A DNA stretch of 64,000 nucleotides from Verrucomicrobiota bacterium (GTDB taxonomy: Bacteria > Verrucomicrobiota > Verrucomicrobiia > Opitutales > Opitutaceae): NCBI GenBank assembly GCA_016222805.1, contig JACRQG010000027.1, forward strand, positions 248,001 through 312,000, in the 5' to 3' direction. The notes below the pieces were generated by a model that saw only the letters and a list, made by a program, of their open reading frames with translations, had not been told where the DNA came from and ran no database searches. Position 1 is the stretch's first letter. The number at the start of each line of letters is the position of its first letter. This document shows positions 41,899 through 52,037 of this stretch, in pieces. A program made the position numbers and the translations under genes.

Positions 41899-44800
41899 AT
41901 GAACTCACCGTCGTCCCGGTCCCTGTGTTGTTACTCCTTGCTCGTCTGGCTTGGATTCGTTCTGGGAGCCGCCGAGGCGGCCGTCGCGACCGGGACGGTG
42001 GCGGGTCGCGTTTCCCACGCCGACACCGGTTCGTTCCTGGCCGGAGCCATCATTTCCGCCGGCCGCGCGGAATGGCAGACGACGGCGGATCGTTCGGGGG
42101 AGTTCTCACTTACGCTGCCGGCGGGACGGCATGTCGTCGCCGTGACCTTCACGGGATTGAACGCCGCGCAGGAGACGATCGACGTGCCGCCCGGCGCCGT
42201 GGTCACGCGGGACTTCACGCTCACGGCGGAGATCTACCGGTTGGATAAGTTCGTCGTCGCAGGCATGCGCGAGGGCCAGGCCGCGGCGATTCAATCGCAG
42301 CGCGAAGCGATGAACGCGAAAACCAGCGCGGCGCTCGACGCCCACGGCAATCCGGGTGCCGCCGTTGGCGAACTGCTGCAGCGCCTCCCCGGCATCGCGG
42401 TGGATATCGGCAGCGGCGGCGAGCCGGGGGCGGTCTACATCCGCGGCATGGCGCAGAATTTCAGTTCGATGCTGCTCGATGGCGCACCGCTCGCCGTCAC
42501 CGACGGGCAGACCGTGGCCGGTTCCTACATCTACCTCGGCCAGGTGAGCTCGAGCACGTTGGAATCGCTGGAGGTCATCAAGGCGCCGTTGCCCGAGATG
42601 GATGGCAACGCGATTTCCGGCTACATCAATCTGCGCACGAAGCGCGCCTTCGACCGCGCGCCCGGCCGACGAATCACCGCGGCGGTCGGGACGAAATGGG
42701 CCCGGCTCAACCAGGACGCGAGCGTGCCCGGGCGCGATCGGCCGAAGCTCGATTTGCTGAGCCTCGACTACTCGGAGGTCTTCAGCGTGCTGGGCGGCAA
42801 GAACAATCTCGGGATTGCGGCTTCGGTGAACTTCAATGCCAGCGGCAATTACGTCCACGAGGCGGGCCCCTCGCTGCAACTCGCGGCCAACAACGCGTTG
42901 TTCGTCGCGCCCCCGGCCGCCGGGGCCAACCCCGAGCCGCTGATCCGCGGTTGGAGTTCCGGCAACTGGAGCGCGAATGCCGCGAACAACTATGCGAAGA
43001 ACTTCAGTTTCAACGCCGACTACCGGCTCAGCGCCAACACCACCTTTTCCTGGAAGACCACGGCCGCCAACACCCGCACCGATCGCGGCGCCTACCCCTC
43101 CTATTTCCGCTGGCGCCTCGACGTGCCCCAAGCCGCGGCGAGCTTCGCGCCCGGCAGCACGTATGACGTGGTGACCACCAACCCGGTCGGCACCGCGAGT
43201 CTCGAGTCGACGCTCTATATCCGGGAGAGCGAAACCTACACGTTTGCGGCCGGGCTGGAGCAGCGCTTGCTCAGTCGCTCGGCCAAGCTGACGATTGATG
43301 GGAGCTACAATCGGAACCGCACGACCTATCCGGCCATCAACGAGGTGAAGGCCCAGGTCACCGGTGTCGGTTTCCGCCTCGATCGTCGTGGGCAGGAGCC
43401 ATGGTTGCCGCAGATCAGCCAGATCGCGGGCCGGGACTGGAGTGATCCGGCGAGCTATGCGATTGTGCCTTCGCAGACGACCGGCTCGCGGGTGATCGCG
43501 TTCAACACCCCGGCGGTGCGCTCCAGCCTGCAGGCCGATCTGCAGAAGGATTGGGCGGGGCGCTTCCCGGCCAGCTTCAAGATCGGAGGCAAGCGTGCGA
43601 CCAACAGCGTCAAATCGGATCGCAGCTACCGTTATTACACCTATGTCGGGCCGACCGCCGGGGGCATCGCCTCCGCCGTGGGCTACCACATCAAGATGGG
43701 CGAGGGCCATTATGGTCCCTTCCCCTTCCTGCAAGTGCCGACCACGGGCCTGCCGAACGATCTCTGGAACAACCCCGCCAACTTCACGCAGACGCCGGTC
43801 CAGGTCTGGCAGACCGTGCTCGACAGCAAGGGATCGCGCACGGAAATCAAGGAGGAGATCACCGCCGGCTACCTGCAGGGACAGGTGCGGCTGAGCCGCC
43901 TCCGCGTCCTCGGCGGCGTGCGGATCGAGGAAACGGTGCCCTCCGGCGGCAGCTTCATCCGCCGGGCCATTACCACCGGTCCGGCCGCCAACACCTCCAG
44001 CGCGGCACTCACGGCCGAGCAGAACGCGGCGCGGGCCGAGGCCAACTGGCCCGAATATGCGCGGCAGAGCGCCCGCTACACCAACGTGTTTCCCGGGCTG
44101 CACTTCGTCTACGATCTCGGCCCGGGCTGGCAGGCGCGCGCCAGCTACAACGTCTCCATCACCCGGCCCGGCGGCGGCCAGCTCCTGCCCAACTTCAACA
44201 TCAACGACGTGGCCCGCACCATCAGCAAGGGTAACGTCGACCTCAAGCCGTACACCTCGGACAACTTCGAACTGGCCCTGCAGCGCTACTTCGAGCCGGT
44301 CGGAATGATCTCCGTCGGCGCCTTTCAAAAGCAGATCACGAACTACTTCCGCACCCTCAGCAGCGTGGTGCCCGCCGGGCGGGACAACGGCTTCGACGGC
44401 CAGTACGAAGGCTTCACTCTCAACATGGCCCGCAATGTGGGCGACGCCCGGATCCGCGGGATCGAGCTGAGCTACGCCCAGCAGTACACGTTCCTCCCCG
44501 GCCTGCTCCGGGGTCTCGGCGGCTACGCCAACTTCACCTACCTCGAGACGGTCGGGAATTTCGGCGGTCTCACCACGGTGAAGCAGCTGCAGAACTTCAC
44601 GCCCCGCACCTATAACGCGGGCCTCACCTATCGCTGGCGGGGCTTCGAGCTGCGGCTGCTGGGGAACTTCCGGAGCCAGACCTACGTGCAGACCCTCACG
44701 GCGGGTTCGGCGACCACGAGCGGCACCGGCACCGGCGGCATCATCGGGCCGCAGGTCTTCGACGTCTTCCAGGACGGCAGGATGCTGCTCGACCTGAAGG

Positions 44801-44964
44801 CGCAGTACGCGATCACCCGGACGTATTCAATCTACCTGGATGTCTACAACCTCACCCGCGAGTGGAGCTTCGAGCGCATCTTCGCCGCCTACGGGCGGGA
44901 GCACCAGCTCCAGGCGCAGGGTAACGGCACGGTCTTCCATGCCGGCTTGCGGATGCGGTTCTGA
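41899..44964 (+). CDS. TonB-dependent receptor with CarboxypepD_reg domain
   Basis: A 1021-residue receptor with a signal peptide (SLLVWLGFVLGAAEA). A CarboxypepD_reg domain follows (VAGRVSHADTGSFLAGAIIS), then a TonB-box region (EIYRLDKFVVAGMREGQAAA). The plug has LLQRLPGIAVDIGSGGEPGA, VYIRGMAQNFSSMLLDGAPL and LESLEVIKAPLPEMDGNAIS. The barrel ends VFHAGLRMRF. The plug is of the Caulobacter-type sugar-receptor class. The ATG at 41899 is chosen for its signal peptide. It is paralogous to the receptor at 46582, with the Gfo/Idh/MocA gene between them on the same strand and short gaps, so the three probably form one transcript. Confidence 0.93.
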   Translation: MNSPSSRSLCCYSLLVWLGFVLGAAEAAVATGTVAGRVSHADTGSFLAGAIISAGRAEWQTTADRSGEFSLTLPAGRHVVAVTFTGLNAAQETIDVPPGAVVTRDFTLTAEIYRLDKFVVAGMREGQAAAIQSQREAMNAKTSAALDAHGNPGAAVGELLQRLPGIAVDIGSGGEPGAVYIRGMAQNFSSMLLDGAPLAVTDGQTVAGSYIYLGQVSSSTLESLEVIKAPLPEMDGNAISGYINLRTKRAFDRAPGRRITAAVGTKWARLNQDASVPGRDRPKLDLLSLDYSEVFSVLGGKNNLGIAASVNFNASGNYVHEAGPSLQLAANNALFVAPPAAGANPEPLIRGWSSGNWSANAANNYAKNFSFNADYRLSANTTFSWKTTAANTRTDRGAYPSYFRWRLDVPQAAASFAPGSTYDVVTTNPVGTASLESTLYIRESETYTFAAGLEQRLLSRSAKLTIDGSYNRNRTTYPAINEVKAQVTGVGFRLDRRGQEPWLPQISQIAGRDWSDPASYAIVPSQTTGSRVIAFNTPAVRSSLQADLQKDWAGRFPASFKIGGKRATNSVKSDRSYRYYTYVGPTAGGIASAVGYHIKMGEGHYGPFPFLQVPTTGLPNDLWNNPANFTQTPVQVWQTVLDSKGSRTEIKEEITAGYLQGQVRLSRLRVLGGVRIEETVPSGGSFIRRAITTGPAANTSSAALTAEQNAARAEANWPEYARQSARYTNVFPGLHFVYDLGPGWQARASYNVSITRPGGGQLLPNFNINDVARTISKGNVDLKPYTSDNFELALQRYFEPVGMISVGAFQKQITNYFRTLSSVVPAGRDNGFDGQYEGFTLNMARNVGDARIRGIELSYAQQYTFLPGLLRGLGGYANFTYLETVGNFGGLTTVKQLQNFTPRTYNAGLTYRWRGFELRLLGNFRSQTYVQTLTAGSATTSGTGTGGIIGPQVFDVFQDGRMLLDLKAQYAITRTYSIYLDVYNLTREWSFERIFAAYGREHQLQAQGNGTVFHAGLRMRF

Positions 44965-45020
44965 ACCCTGGTGGGCCCCCCGCACGCGGCCCAATTCCGA
45001 TCTTCCCCCCCCTCCTTACC

Positions 45021-46538
45021 ATGACAAATCGGACCCGCCGTGACTTCCTGCAAACCTCGATCCTCGGCGCCGCCGCCGCTGTCGCCAGTTGCCACCGGAG
45101 CTATGGGCAGGTCGGGGCCGTTCGGGGCAGCGCCAATGGCGACATCCGCGTCGCGGTGGTCGGGCTCCGCACCAAGGGACTCGAGCACATGCTCGAGTAT
45201 GCCGGTCGGCTGAAGGGAGCGCGGCTCGTGGCGCTCTGCGACTGCGACCGCGAAATCCTGGCGGCGCGCCAAGCTGAATGCGGGAAGCTCGGTGTCACCC
45301 CGGCCGTCTTCCGCGACTACCGGAAGCTCCTCGAAAGCCGTGACGTCGACGCCGTGGTGCTGGCTCCGCCGAACCATCATCACTCGCTTATGACCATCTG
45401 GGCCCTAAAGGCGGGCAAGGATGTGTATGTCGAGAAACCGCTCTCGCACAACATCTGGGAAGGACGGCAGGCCGTGGCCGCGGCGCGCAAGTACCCGAAA
45501 AACGTCGTGCAGGCCGGCATGCAGAACCGCTCCTCCGACGACATCAAGGAGGCGATCGCGTACGTTCGCTCCGGCCAGCTCGGGCGGATCCAGTGGGTGC
45601 GCGGTCTGTGCTACAAACAACGCGACAGCATCGGCCGCACCACCGGCCCGCAGCCCGTTCCCGCGGCGATCGACTATGACCTCTGGACCGGTCCCGCCGA
45701 TCTCACCCCGCCCCGGCGCAATTCGCCCAAGAACGGGACCGTGCACTACGACTGGCACTGGTTCTGGAACTACGGTGGGGGCGACATCTGCAACCAGGGA
45801 GTGCACCAACTGGACATCGCCCGCTGGTTTCTCGACGAACCCGGGCTGCCGCCGTCCGTGATCAGCTTTGGCGGCCGTTTCGGCTATCGCGACGACGCCG
45901 AAACGCCCAACACGCTCGTCACCGCCTTTGACTACCCGCGGGCGCCGCTGATCTTCGAGGTGCGCGGGCTGCCGGCCAAGGCGGGCATGCAGGCGATGGA
46001 CGCCTATCGGGGCACGCGGATTGGCGTCATCGTGCAGTGCGAGGGCGGGTATGTGGCCGTGAGCGAGACCGGTACCGCCGTCATCTACGACCGCCAGCAC
46101 AAGATTCTGCGGAAGCTCGCGGAGAGCACCCTGGTCACGCACTACGCCAATTTCGTGCGGGGGATGCAGACGCGCCAGGTGTTCACCGGCCTGATCGAGG
46201 ACTGCCATCTCTCCACGTCGCTCTGCCACCTCGCGAATATCTCCTATCTGCTCGGCGCCGGCACTTCGCCGGGGGCGTTGGCAGAGGCCATCCGCGCGGA
46301 CGCTTCCTCCCGCGAGGCCTGTGAACGGATGTTGGATCACCTGCGGGCCAACGGGATTCCAGCCGGCGAGCCCACGGTGCTCGGTCCGCGCCTGCCGATC
46401 GATGCCGCCAGCGGTCGGGTCGTCGGTCCGGACCCGACCATCCGCGCGGCGGCGAACGCCTGCCCGATCATGCGGCGTACGGGCCGGGGGGCCTTCGCCA
46501 TTCCCGTCATTGATGATCGGCCGGTCGCGGCGGGCTAG
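45021..46538 (+). CDS. Tat-exported Gfo/Idh/MocA-family oxidoreductase
   Basis: A 505-residue NAD(P)-dependent oxidoreductase with a twin-arginine signal (NRTRRDFLQTSILGAAAAVA). A cysteine follows (VASCHRS), suggesting a possible Tat lipoprotein. The Rossmann part has IRVAVVGLRTKGLEHM, ALCDCDREI and DAVVLAPPNHHHSLM, then KDVYVEKPLSHN with the catalytic EKP. Later NQGVHQLDIARWFLDE fits the substrate-side histidine. Exported relatives oxidise or exchange hydride between sugars with a tightly held cofactor. It sits between two TonB receptors, suggesting periplasmic oxidation of the imported sugar. A link to the DegT-type proteins (keto-sugar to amino-sugar) is a hypothesis. Confidence 0.9.
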   Translation: MTNRTRRDFLQTSILGAAAAVASCHRSYGQVGAVRGSANGDIRVAVVGLRTKGLEHMLEYAGRLKGARLVALCDCDREILAARQAECGKLGVTPAVFRDYRKLLESRDVDAVVLAPPNHHHSLMTIWALKAGKDVYVEKPLSHNIWEGRQAVAAARKYPKNVVQAGMQNRSSDDIKEAIAYVRSGQLGRIQWVRGLCYKQRDSIGRTTGPQPVPAAIDYDLWTGPADLTPPRRNSPKNGTVHYDWHWFWNYGGGDICNQGVHQLDIARWFLDEPGLPPSVISFGGRFGYRDDAETPNTLVTAFDYPRAPLIFEVRGLPAKAGMQAMDAYRGTRIGVIVQCEGGYVAVSETGTAVIYDRQHKILRKLAESTLVTHYANFVRGMQTRQVFTGLIEDCHLSTSLCHLANISYLLGAGTSPGALAEAIRADASSREACERMLDHLRANGIPAGEPTVLGPRLPIDAASGRVVGPDPTIRAAANACPIMRRTGRGAFAIPVIDDRPVAAG

Positions 46539-46581
46539 CCGCCCGGATCAACGGGGTCACCTCCTTCCTCCTCCCGACACC

Positions 46582-49500
46582 ATGAAACCAAGACCGCTTC
46601 GCAATCCCCTCAGCGCCCGCCGGTGGCGGGCTCTCGGCCTCACCCTGGCCCTCAGTCTCGGGCTGCTCCCGTTGGCCGCCGCGCCGGTTTCCGGCCGGGT
46701 CACCGGCGTCGTCACCAATCGGGCGACCGGCGACCTCCTGGCCGATGCCGTCGTCACGGTCGAGGGTGGCGCCGCCACGACGACAAGCGAGCGCGCGGGC
46801 AACTACAGTCTCAGCCTGCCGCCCGGGAAATACACGCTCGTCGTGCATTACGTCGGCTTGGACTCCGCGCGGGTGCCCGTGACCATCGAGGCGGAGCGCA
46901 CGACGGTGGCCGACATCGCGCTTACCTCCGAGGTCTACGTGCTCGACCCGGTCGCGGTGAAGGGCATCCGCGAGGGCAATGCGCTGGCGATTCAGCAACA
47001 GCGGCAGTCGATGAACGTGAAGACGACCGTGGCGACCGATGTCTTCGGCAACCCCGCGGCCAACCCCGGCGAACTCGCGCAACGCCTGCCGGGCGTCGCG
47101 GTCGACATCATCGGCAGCGAGGTACGCAGCGTCTATGTGCGCGGCATGGCGCCGGGATTCGCGCAGCTCACCATCGACGGGGATCGGATGGCGAGCTCGG
47201 CCGGCACCAGTGGCGGCCGCGATGTGCAGATCGAGCAGCTCGGCACGGGCAACATCCAGCAGGTGGAGCTGATCAAGGCCCCCACGCCGGAGATGGACGC
47301 CAACGCGATCGGCGGCTATCTCAACCTCGTGGCGCGGCGTTCCTTCGACAGCCCGCGCCGGCAGATTGGCCTCACCACCGGTGTGCTCTGGCGCAAGCGC
47401 GGGTTCTCCGGCAGCCCGTTCCAGGATCGCGCCGACGGCCTCGACCTGCTCGCCCTCACCTTCAGCGACGCCTACGGGGTGTGGGGCGGGAAACGGAACC
47501 TGGGGATCGCCTTCAACTTCAACTTCCGCCGCTCCGCCACGACCCAGGACGAGATGGGTCCGGGCGCCCTGACCGGCCCGGCGGCCGCCTGGCTCAATCC
47601 GCTCGGCGCGCAGCCCCTGCAGCGGGTGTTTGGCACGGGTGACTTCGGCTACAAGGCCGATTCGCGCAACTCCGGCCTGGCGGTCGACTACAAGGTCAGC
47701 GACACGTCGATCGTCTACGCCAAGCTGCAGATCAATTCGAACTACCAGTACCAGCAGTATTTCCGTCCCACGGTCGGTAACAGTGCGGCCACCGCGGCGA
47801 GCTTCACGCCGGACAGCACCTTTCTCCGCACGGTGATGCTGCCCGCGACCGCCGTCACCGCCGACGTCGAGTCTTCGGATTTCACGAAGAAGGCGCTGAA
47901 CTGGTTTCTCAGCGGTGGGAGCGAACACAAGATCTTCCAGGGGGCCGGCCTCCTGAGCCTGCGCGGCAGCTATTCCCACGCGAACATCAACTACCCGGCG
48001 TGGATCCGCCTGCACTCGATCGCCCGGGGCATCGGTTTCCAGCTCGATCGCAGCCGCGCCGAACAGTGGTTTCCGGAATTCACGCAGACGGCGGGGCCCG
48101 CGTTGACCGAGCCCGCCAGCTACAACCTCACGAGCTACACCCGCCAGTCGTACAAGGCGCCAAATGATCTCTACGGCGGCCGCGTCGACTACAAACACGT
48201 GTTCCGGACCGCGCGACCGTTGTTCGTGAAACTCGGCCTGAAATACGACAGCGACGAACGGGCGCCGAACCAGCAGTACTCGCAGCGCACGTGGGTGGGC
48301 GCCGATGGCGCGCCCAACACCTCCGATGACTCGATGGCTCCGTACGCCGTCGTGAGTTACCGGCAGAGCGACGGCCGGTATGGACCCTTCCCCTTTGCCA
48401 ACATTCCCGGCTCGGGTGGCAAGGGTGACACGCTCGCGGTCCCGTCCAGTTACTGGGGCCGCACCGCGGCGGACGCCTACACCGATTACGTCAACTCGCA
48501 GCTCAACGATGTGAAGCTGCGGGAGCGCATCGGGGCGGCCTACGTCCAGGCCAACCTCCAGCTTGGCCGGCTGCGGGTGCTGGGCGGGATCCGAATGGAG
48601 GAAACGAAGACGCGGGGCACCGCCTGGGTGCGCAACACCTCGGCCTCCTGGGGGGGGAACTCCGTGGGCGGCGCCAATCTCGATCCCGCGGTGGTCGCGG
48701 CCAACGAGGCGCGCGCGGCGCGGTCCTTCGTGCGGCGTGAGACGGCCGAGGGCAAGTACCGCAACGTGTTTCCCGGGCTCCACTTCGTCTACGAGCCCTT
48801 TGAAAGCCTGCTGCTGCGGGCGAGCTACAACAAATCGATCACGCGTCCGCCGACCGCGAACCTGCTGCCGTCGATCACCGAAAATCCCGATTCCACGCCG
48901 CCCACCATCACCCTCGGCAATCCCAACCTGCGACCCTACACCGCCGACAACTTCGAGTTGGGAATCGAGAAGTACTTCGAGCCGGTGGGCGTCGTCAGTG
49001 TGAATGTGTTCCGGAAGAACATCTCGAACTACTTCCGCAGCTTCGTGCGCGATCTCGGGGCCGGCGGCCTCGACGGCCAGGGGGCCTACGCGAATTACCG
49101 TCTCAGCCAGGCGCTCAACATTGGCCAGGCGCGGATCCAGGGCGTCGAACTCCGCTACGACCAGCAGTTCAGTTTCCTGCCCGGCTTTTGGCGCGGCTTC
49201 GGACTCAACTCCAACTTCACCTATCTTGAAACCGAGGGCGACTTCGGCGGGGTGACCACGACGCGCCTCCTCGCCGGTTTTCGGCCGCGCAGCGGCAACG
49301 CCGGTCTCAGCTACCGTGGCAAGGGCCTGCTGGCCACGTTGCTCGTCAATTGGAGCGACCGCTTCTTCTTCAACGAGCCCGCCACCGGTTTCCGCATCTT
49401 TAACCAGCGCCGGACCTTCCTCGACCTGAAGCTCCAGTATCGCCTCAACCCCCGCTACGAGCTGTTCTGGGATACTTTCAACCTCGCCGATGAGGCCGCG

Positions 49501-49590
49501 CGCGAGGAGGTGAGCGAAGACGGCCGGCTCTACACCTTCCGGACCCGGCAGGGCATCAGCTTCGTCGCCGGTATCCGCGCGCGCTTCTGA
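46582..49590 (+). CDS. TonB-dependent receptor with CarboxypepD_reg domain (second of pair)
   Basis: A 1002-residue receptor with a signal peptide (LTLALSLGLLPLAAA). It has a CarboxypepD_reg domain (VTGVVTNRATGDLLADAVVT), TonB-box region (VYVLDPVAVKGIREGNALAI), plug (LAQRLPGVAVDIIGSEVRSV, then YVRGMAPGFAQLTIDGDRMA) and barrel ending VAGIRARF. It is paralogous to the receptor at 41899 along the whole length. It begins 43 bp after the oxidoreductase stop. Its N-terminal region is the closest match to the remnant at 40150-40362. A hairpin with a G-U-containing 9-bp stem (49611-49634) follows the gene. Confidence 0.93.
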   Translation: MKPRPLRNPLSARRWRALGLTLALSLGLLPLAAAPVSGRVTGVVTNRATGDLLADAVVTVEGGAATTTSERAGNYSLSLPPGKYTLVVHYVGLDSARVPVTIEAERTTVADIALTSEVYVLDPVAVKGIREGNALAIQQQRQSMNVKTTVATDVFGNPAANPGELAQRLPGVAVDIIGSEVRSVYVRGMAPGFAQLTIDGDRMASSAGTSGGRDVQIEQLGTGNIQQVELIKAPTPEMDANAIGGYLNLVARRSFDSPRRQIGLTTGVLWRKRGFSGSPFQDRADGLDLLALTFSDAYGVWGGKRNLGIAFNFNFRRSATTQDEMGPGALTGPAAAWLNPLGAQPLQRVFGTGDFGYKADSRNSGLAVDYKVSDTSIVYAKLQINSNYQYQQYFRPTVGNSAATAASFTPDSTFLRTVMLPATAVTADVESSDFTKKALNWFLSGGSEHKIFQGAGLLSLRGSYSHANINYPAWIRLHSIARGIGFQLDRSRAEQWFPEFTQTAGPALTEPASYNLTSYTRQSYKAPNDLYGGRVDYKHVFRTARPLFVKLGLKYDSDERAPNQQYSQRTWVGADGAPNTSDDSMAPYAVVSYRQSDGRYGPFPFANIPGSGGKGDTLAVPSSYWGRTAADAYTDYVNSQLNDVKLRERIGAAYVQANLQLGRLRVLGGIRMEETKTRGTAWVRNTSASWGGNSVGGANLDPAVVAANEARAARSFVRRETAEGKYRNVFPGLHFVYEPFESLLLRASYNKSITRPPTANLLPSITENPDSTPPTITLGNPNLRPYTADNFELGIEKYFEPVGVVSVNVFRKNISNYFRSFVRDLGAGGLDGQGAYANYRLSQALNIGQARIQGVELRYDQQFSFLPGFWRGFGLNSNFTYLETEGDFGGVTTTRLLAGFRPRSGNAGLSYRGKGLLATLLVNWSDRFFFNEPATGFRIFNQRRTFLDLKLQYRLNPRYELFWDTFNLADEAAREEVSEDGRLYTFRTRQGISFVAGIRARF

Positions 49591-50149
49591 CGTCCAGGGC
49601 ACCACGAGGTGCGGGGGCTTGCCGGAGCCCCTGCGCCCACTTCCCGGCTGGATTGGCGCTGCGGGAATCGGGGGCTTGCTCCACGAAGGAGGAGTCCCTT
49701 TTGCAGCTGAGTTAGGTCGGGGAGCCGCCGTTTCACCAGGTGCACCCGAAGGGCGTCCGGCACCGGCTTGAGGAGCGGAAACACCTGGGCGCGGACGGTG
49801 CCCCACCGGCGCACCGCTTCCTGGCTCGCGATCGAGCCATCCGATGATGTCAGCGTTCCGTGGCAATCTGACGCCTTCCGAATCTGACCGAATTGCGATC
49901 GGTGCGGGAGTTCAGGCGGTGGGAGACCGCGAGTTCGCCTTCGGAGAGCCCCTTTTTGGCACCGCCGGATATCGCGGCTGGTGGCTCCGGATCGTGTCAC
50001 TGGGAAGAAAAGAGTCGGCCACCACGCTTTCGCTCGAGGGCAGAACCGAGTGCGCGTGCGAGCACGCGGAACACGACTGGAGGTGGGCAGGCTGGAATGT
50101 CCACTGCCCGGGTTGCCGCTTCGCCTCCGGGCAGGTGGGAAAGCCCGGA
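49591..50149. other. 559-bp intergenic region without a recognisable gene
   Basis: It lies between the convergent receptor and sulfatase genes. A hairpin at 49611-49634 (stem of 9 pairs, loop TGCCGG) is probably part of the receptor operon end. Open frames on both strands in the remainder have no family resemblance. I saw no repeat, IS or RNA signal. Confidence 0.5.
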
Positions 50150-51712
50150 TTACGTCTTCTTCTTGGCCGCTTTCGTCGCGGCGGGGAGCGGCTTGCGCAG
50201 CACCACGGGCACGGCGTTGGCCTGGCGCGCGCCGGGCGTGCTGCGGCCGTCGTCGACGAGTTTCTGCAGCAGGGCAGTCAGGCGGGCGACCTCCCCGGGA
50301 TGATCCTTCGCCACGTTTTTCGCTTCGGCGATGTCGCCGTCGGCGATGCGGTAGAGCTGGGTGTCGGGCAAGCCTTGCTTGACGGCTTCCGGATCCCGGG
50401 GGGCGGACCAACCGCCGCTGCCCGGGCAGAGCGCGAGTTTCCACGGGCCCTTCCGGATCGCGAAGGCGCCGGAGATCGTGTGATGCACAATCGACGCGCG
50501 GGCCGAGGGACCGCGGCCGAGCAGCACCGGCAGGAAACTGAAGCTGTCCTCCGCCATCGTATCGGCCAGCGGCACGCCGATGGCCTCGGCGCAGGTGGCG
50601 AACACGTCGGTCAGGCACACGAGCTGATCGCTCACTGCGGGGCGCACCCGGGCCGGCCAGCGGACGAAGAACGGCACGCGGTGGCCACCATCGAAGACAT
50701 CGGCCTTGTTGCCGCGCAAGGGGCCGGAGACAGCGTGTCCCTTTCCGGCCAGTTCCTCGATCTGGGCCTGCGGGGAGCAGCCGTTGTCGCTGGTGAAGAC
50801 GAGCAGGGTGTTGCGGGCGGCGCCCGTGCGGTCGAGCGCTTCGAGCACCTGGCCGACGGCCCAGTCGGTCTCCATGACGAAGTCGGCGTAGAGGTTCAAA
50901 CCGCTGCGACCAATCCACTCCTTGGTCGGGGCGATCGGGGTGTGGGGGGAATTGAGCGGCAGGTAGAGGAAGAAGGGCTGGCCGGACGCGGCGCGCTCCT
51001 GGATGTAGGCGACGGCGCGGCGCGTGAACTCGGGCAGCACCTCAGCCACTTCGAAATCCGGGGCCGCGGGCCCGGGCCGCACCGTGCCGCCGTGACCGGG
51101 ATGCATGGGCCACGACTTGTCGACCGTGGGCAGGGCGGTCACGCGGTCATTGGCGATGTAGGTGTACGGCACCATGTCGAGGGAGGCGCTGATGCCGAAG
51201 TAGGTGTCGAAGCCTACCGACGTCGGGCCATTCCGGATCGGCTGCGCGAAATCAACATTGCGCACCTGCGCGGGCGTCTCGACGGCGAGGGTGGTGACGT
51301 CCTTGCCGGGCAGTTTCGCCCAGTCCATGCCGAGGTGCCATTTGCCGATCACGGCGGTGTGGTAGCCCTGCTTTTTCAGGACGGAGGCGAGGGTTTCGCG
51401 TCCGGGCTCGATCAGGCGGGGTGACAGGCCGCCGAGCACCCCGCTCTGCAACCGCGAGCGCCAGTTGTAGCGGCCGGTGAGCAGCCCGTAGCGGGTCGGC
51501 GTGCAGACGGAAGACGGGGTGTGGGCGTCGGTGAAGCGCACGCCCTCGCGGGCGATGCGATCCATGTGCGGCGTGGCGATCTTGCCGGCGGGGTGGTTGG
51601 CCTTCACGTCGCCGTAGCCGAGGTCGTCGCAAAGGATGACGACGACGTTGGGTTTCTCGGCGGCCAGGGCGGGGGCGACGGTCAGGATGGCAAGCAGGGG
51701 CAGGAGCTTCAT
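50150..51712 (-). CDS. Secreted sulfatase (S1 family)
   Basis: A 520-residue enzyme with a signal peptide (MKLLPLLAILTVAPALAAE). The metal-binding start NVVVILCDDLGYGD is followed by SSVCTPTRYGLLTGR. Cys70 in CTPTR is the residue converted to formylglycine by an anaerobic or FGE-type maturase, which is not in this window. Further family elements are YHTAVIGKWHLG, FTSDNGCS and a C-terminal Lys/Ala-rich tail. It should remove sulfate esters from polysaccharides in the periplasm or outside. The ATG at 51712 is chosen for the signal peptide. It is probably transcribed alone, with a repeat element behind its start. Confidence 0.93.
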   Translation of the reverse strand: MKLLPLLAILTVAPALAAEKPNVVVILCDDLGYGDVKANHPAGKIATPHMDRIAREGVRFTDAHTPSSVCTPTRYGLLTGRYNWRSRLQSGVLGGLSPRLIEPGRETLASVLKKQGYHTAVIGKWHLGMDWAKLPGKDVTTLAVETPAQVRNVDFAQPIRNGPTSVGFDTYFGISASLDMVPYTYIANDRVTALPTVDKSWPMHPGHGGTVRPGPAAPDFEVAEVLPEFTRRAVAYIQERAASGQPFFLYLPLNSPHTPIAPTKEWIGRSGLNLYADFVMETDWAVGQVLEALDRTGAARNTLLVFTSDNGCSPQAQIEELAGKGHAVSGPLRGNKADVFDGGHRVPFFVRWPARVRPAVSDQLVCLTDVFATCAEAIGVPLADTMAEDSFSFLPVLLGRGPSARASIVHHTISGAFAIRKGPWKLALCPGSGGWSAPRDPEAVKQGLPDTQLYRIADGDIAEAKNVAKDHPGEVARLTALLQKLVDDGRSTPGARQANAVPVVLRKPLPAATKAAKKKT

Positions 51713-51780
51713 GGCGGTGCCTTCAGGAAGACGTGTCGGCGCGCTCCGGGAAACCCAAAAGAGTCGGTGAGCCGCGGGGG

Positions 51781-51886
51781 GGCGCATCTGTCGGTTGGCG
51801 GTTGTAGTCGGCCGCGGTGAGGCCGGCCGCCGGGGTCACCGCCCCCGGCTACACCAGACAAATGACCGCCAACCGGCAGATGCGCC
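51781..51886. repeat. 106-bp inverted-repeat element
   Basis: Two 22-base arms (51781-51802 and 51865-51886) are complementary with one mismatch. They enclose a GC-rich core whose own ends (GTAG and CTAC) pair. The core shares the phrases GTGAGGCCGG or CTGAGGCCGG, GCCGGGGTC and CCCCGGCTACA with the element at 62572-62644. It looks like a dispersed intergenic palindrome of the REP/MITE kind. It carries no gene and lies in the 325-bp gap between the sulfatase and a TonB receptor. Confidence 0.62.
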
Positions 51887-52037
51887 CGCCGCGGAGGAAA
51901 GGCCGAAGCTCAAGGTGAACCGGTAGAGGCGGCCAAACCCGGGAACCACGGAGAGACACCGATGCACACGGAGGAAGGCCGGCCCATGGGTGCCCAGGCG
52001 TGTTCATCCGTGGTTGTGAGGCGCGGAAGCGCCCTCG
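51887..52037. other. Non-coding tail region with degenerate CACGGA-type repeats
   Basis: Between the repeat element and the receptor stop, the phrase ACCACGGAGAGACACCGATG and a nearby CACACGGAGG resemble short intergenic repeats. Similar phrases occur near 29030-29090 and 62735-62755. No gene is evident. Confidence 0.4.

Noticed and set aside
49591-50149. Minus-strand frame ending RRLPDLTQLQKGLLLRG considered as a transposase remnant
   Set aside because: No recognisable transposase motif, no terminal repeats, no target duplication.
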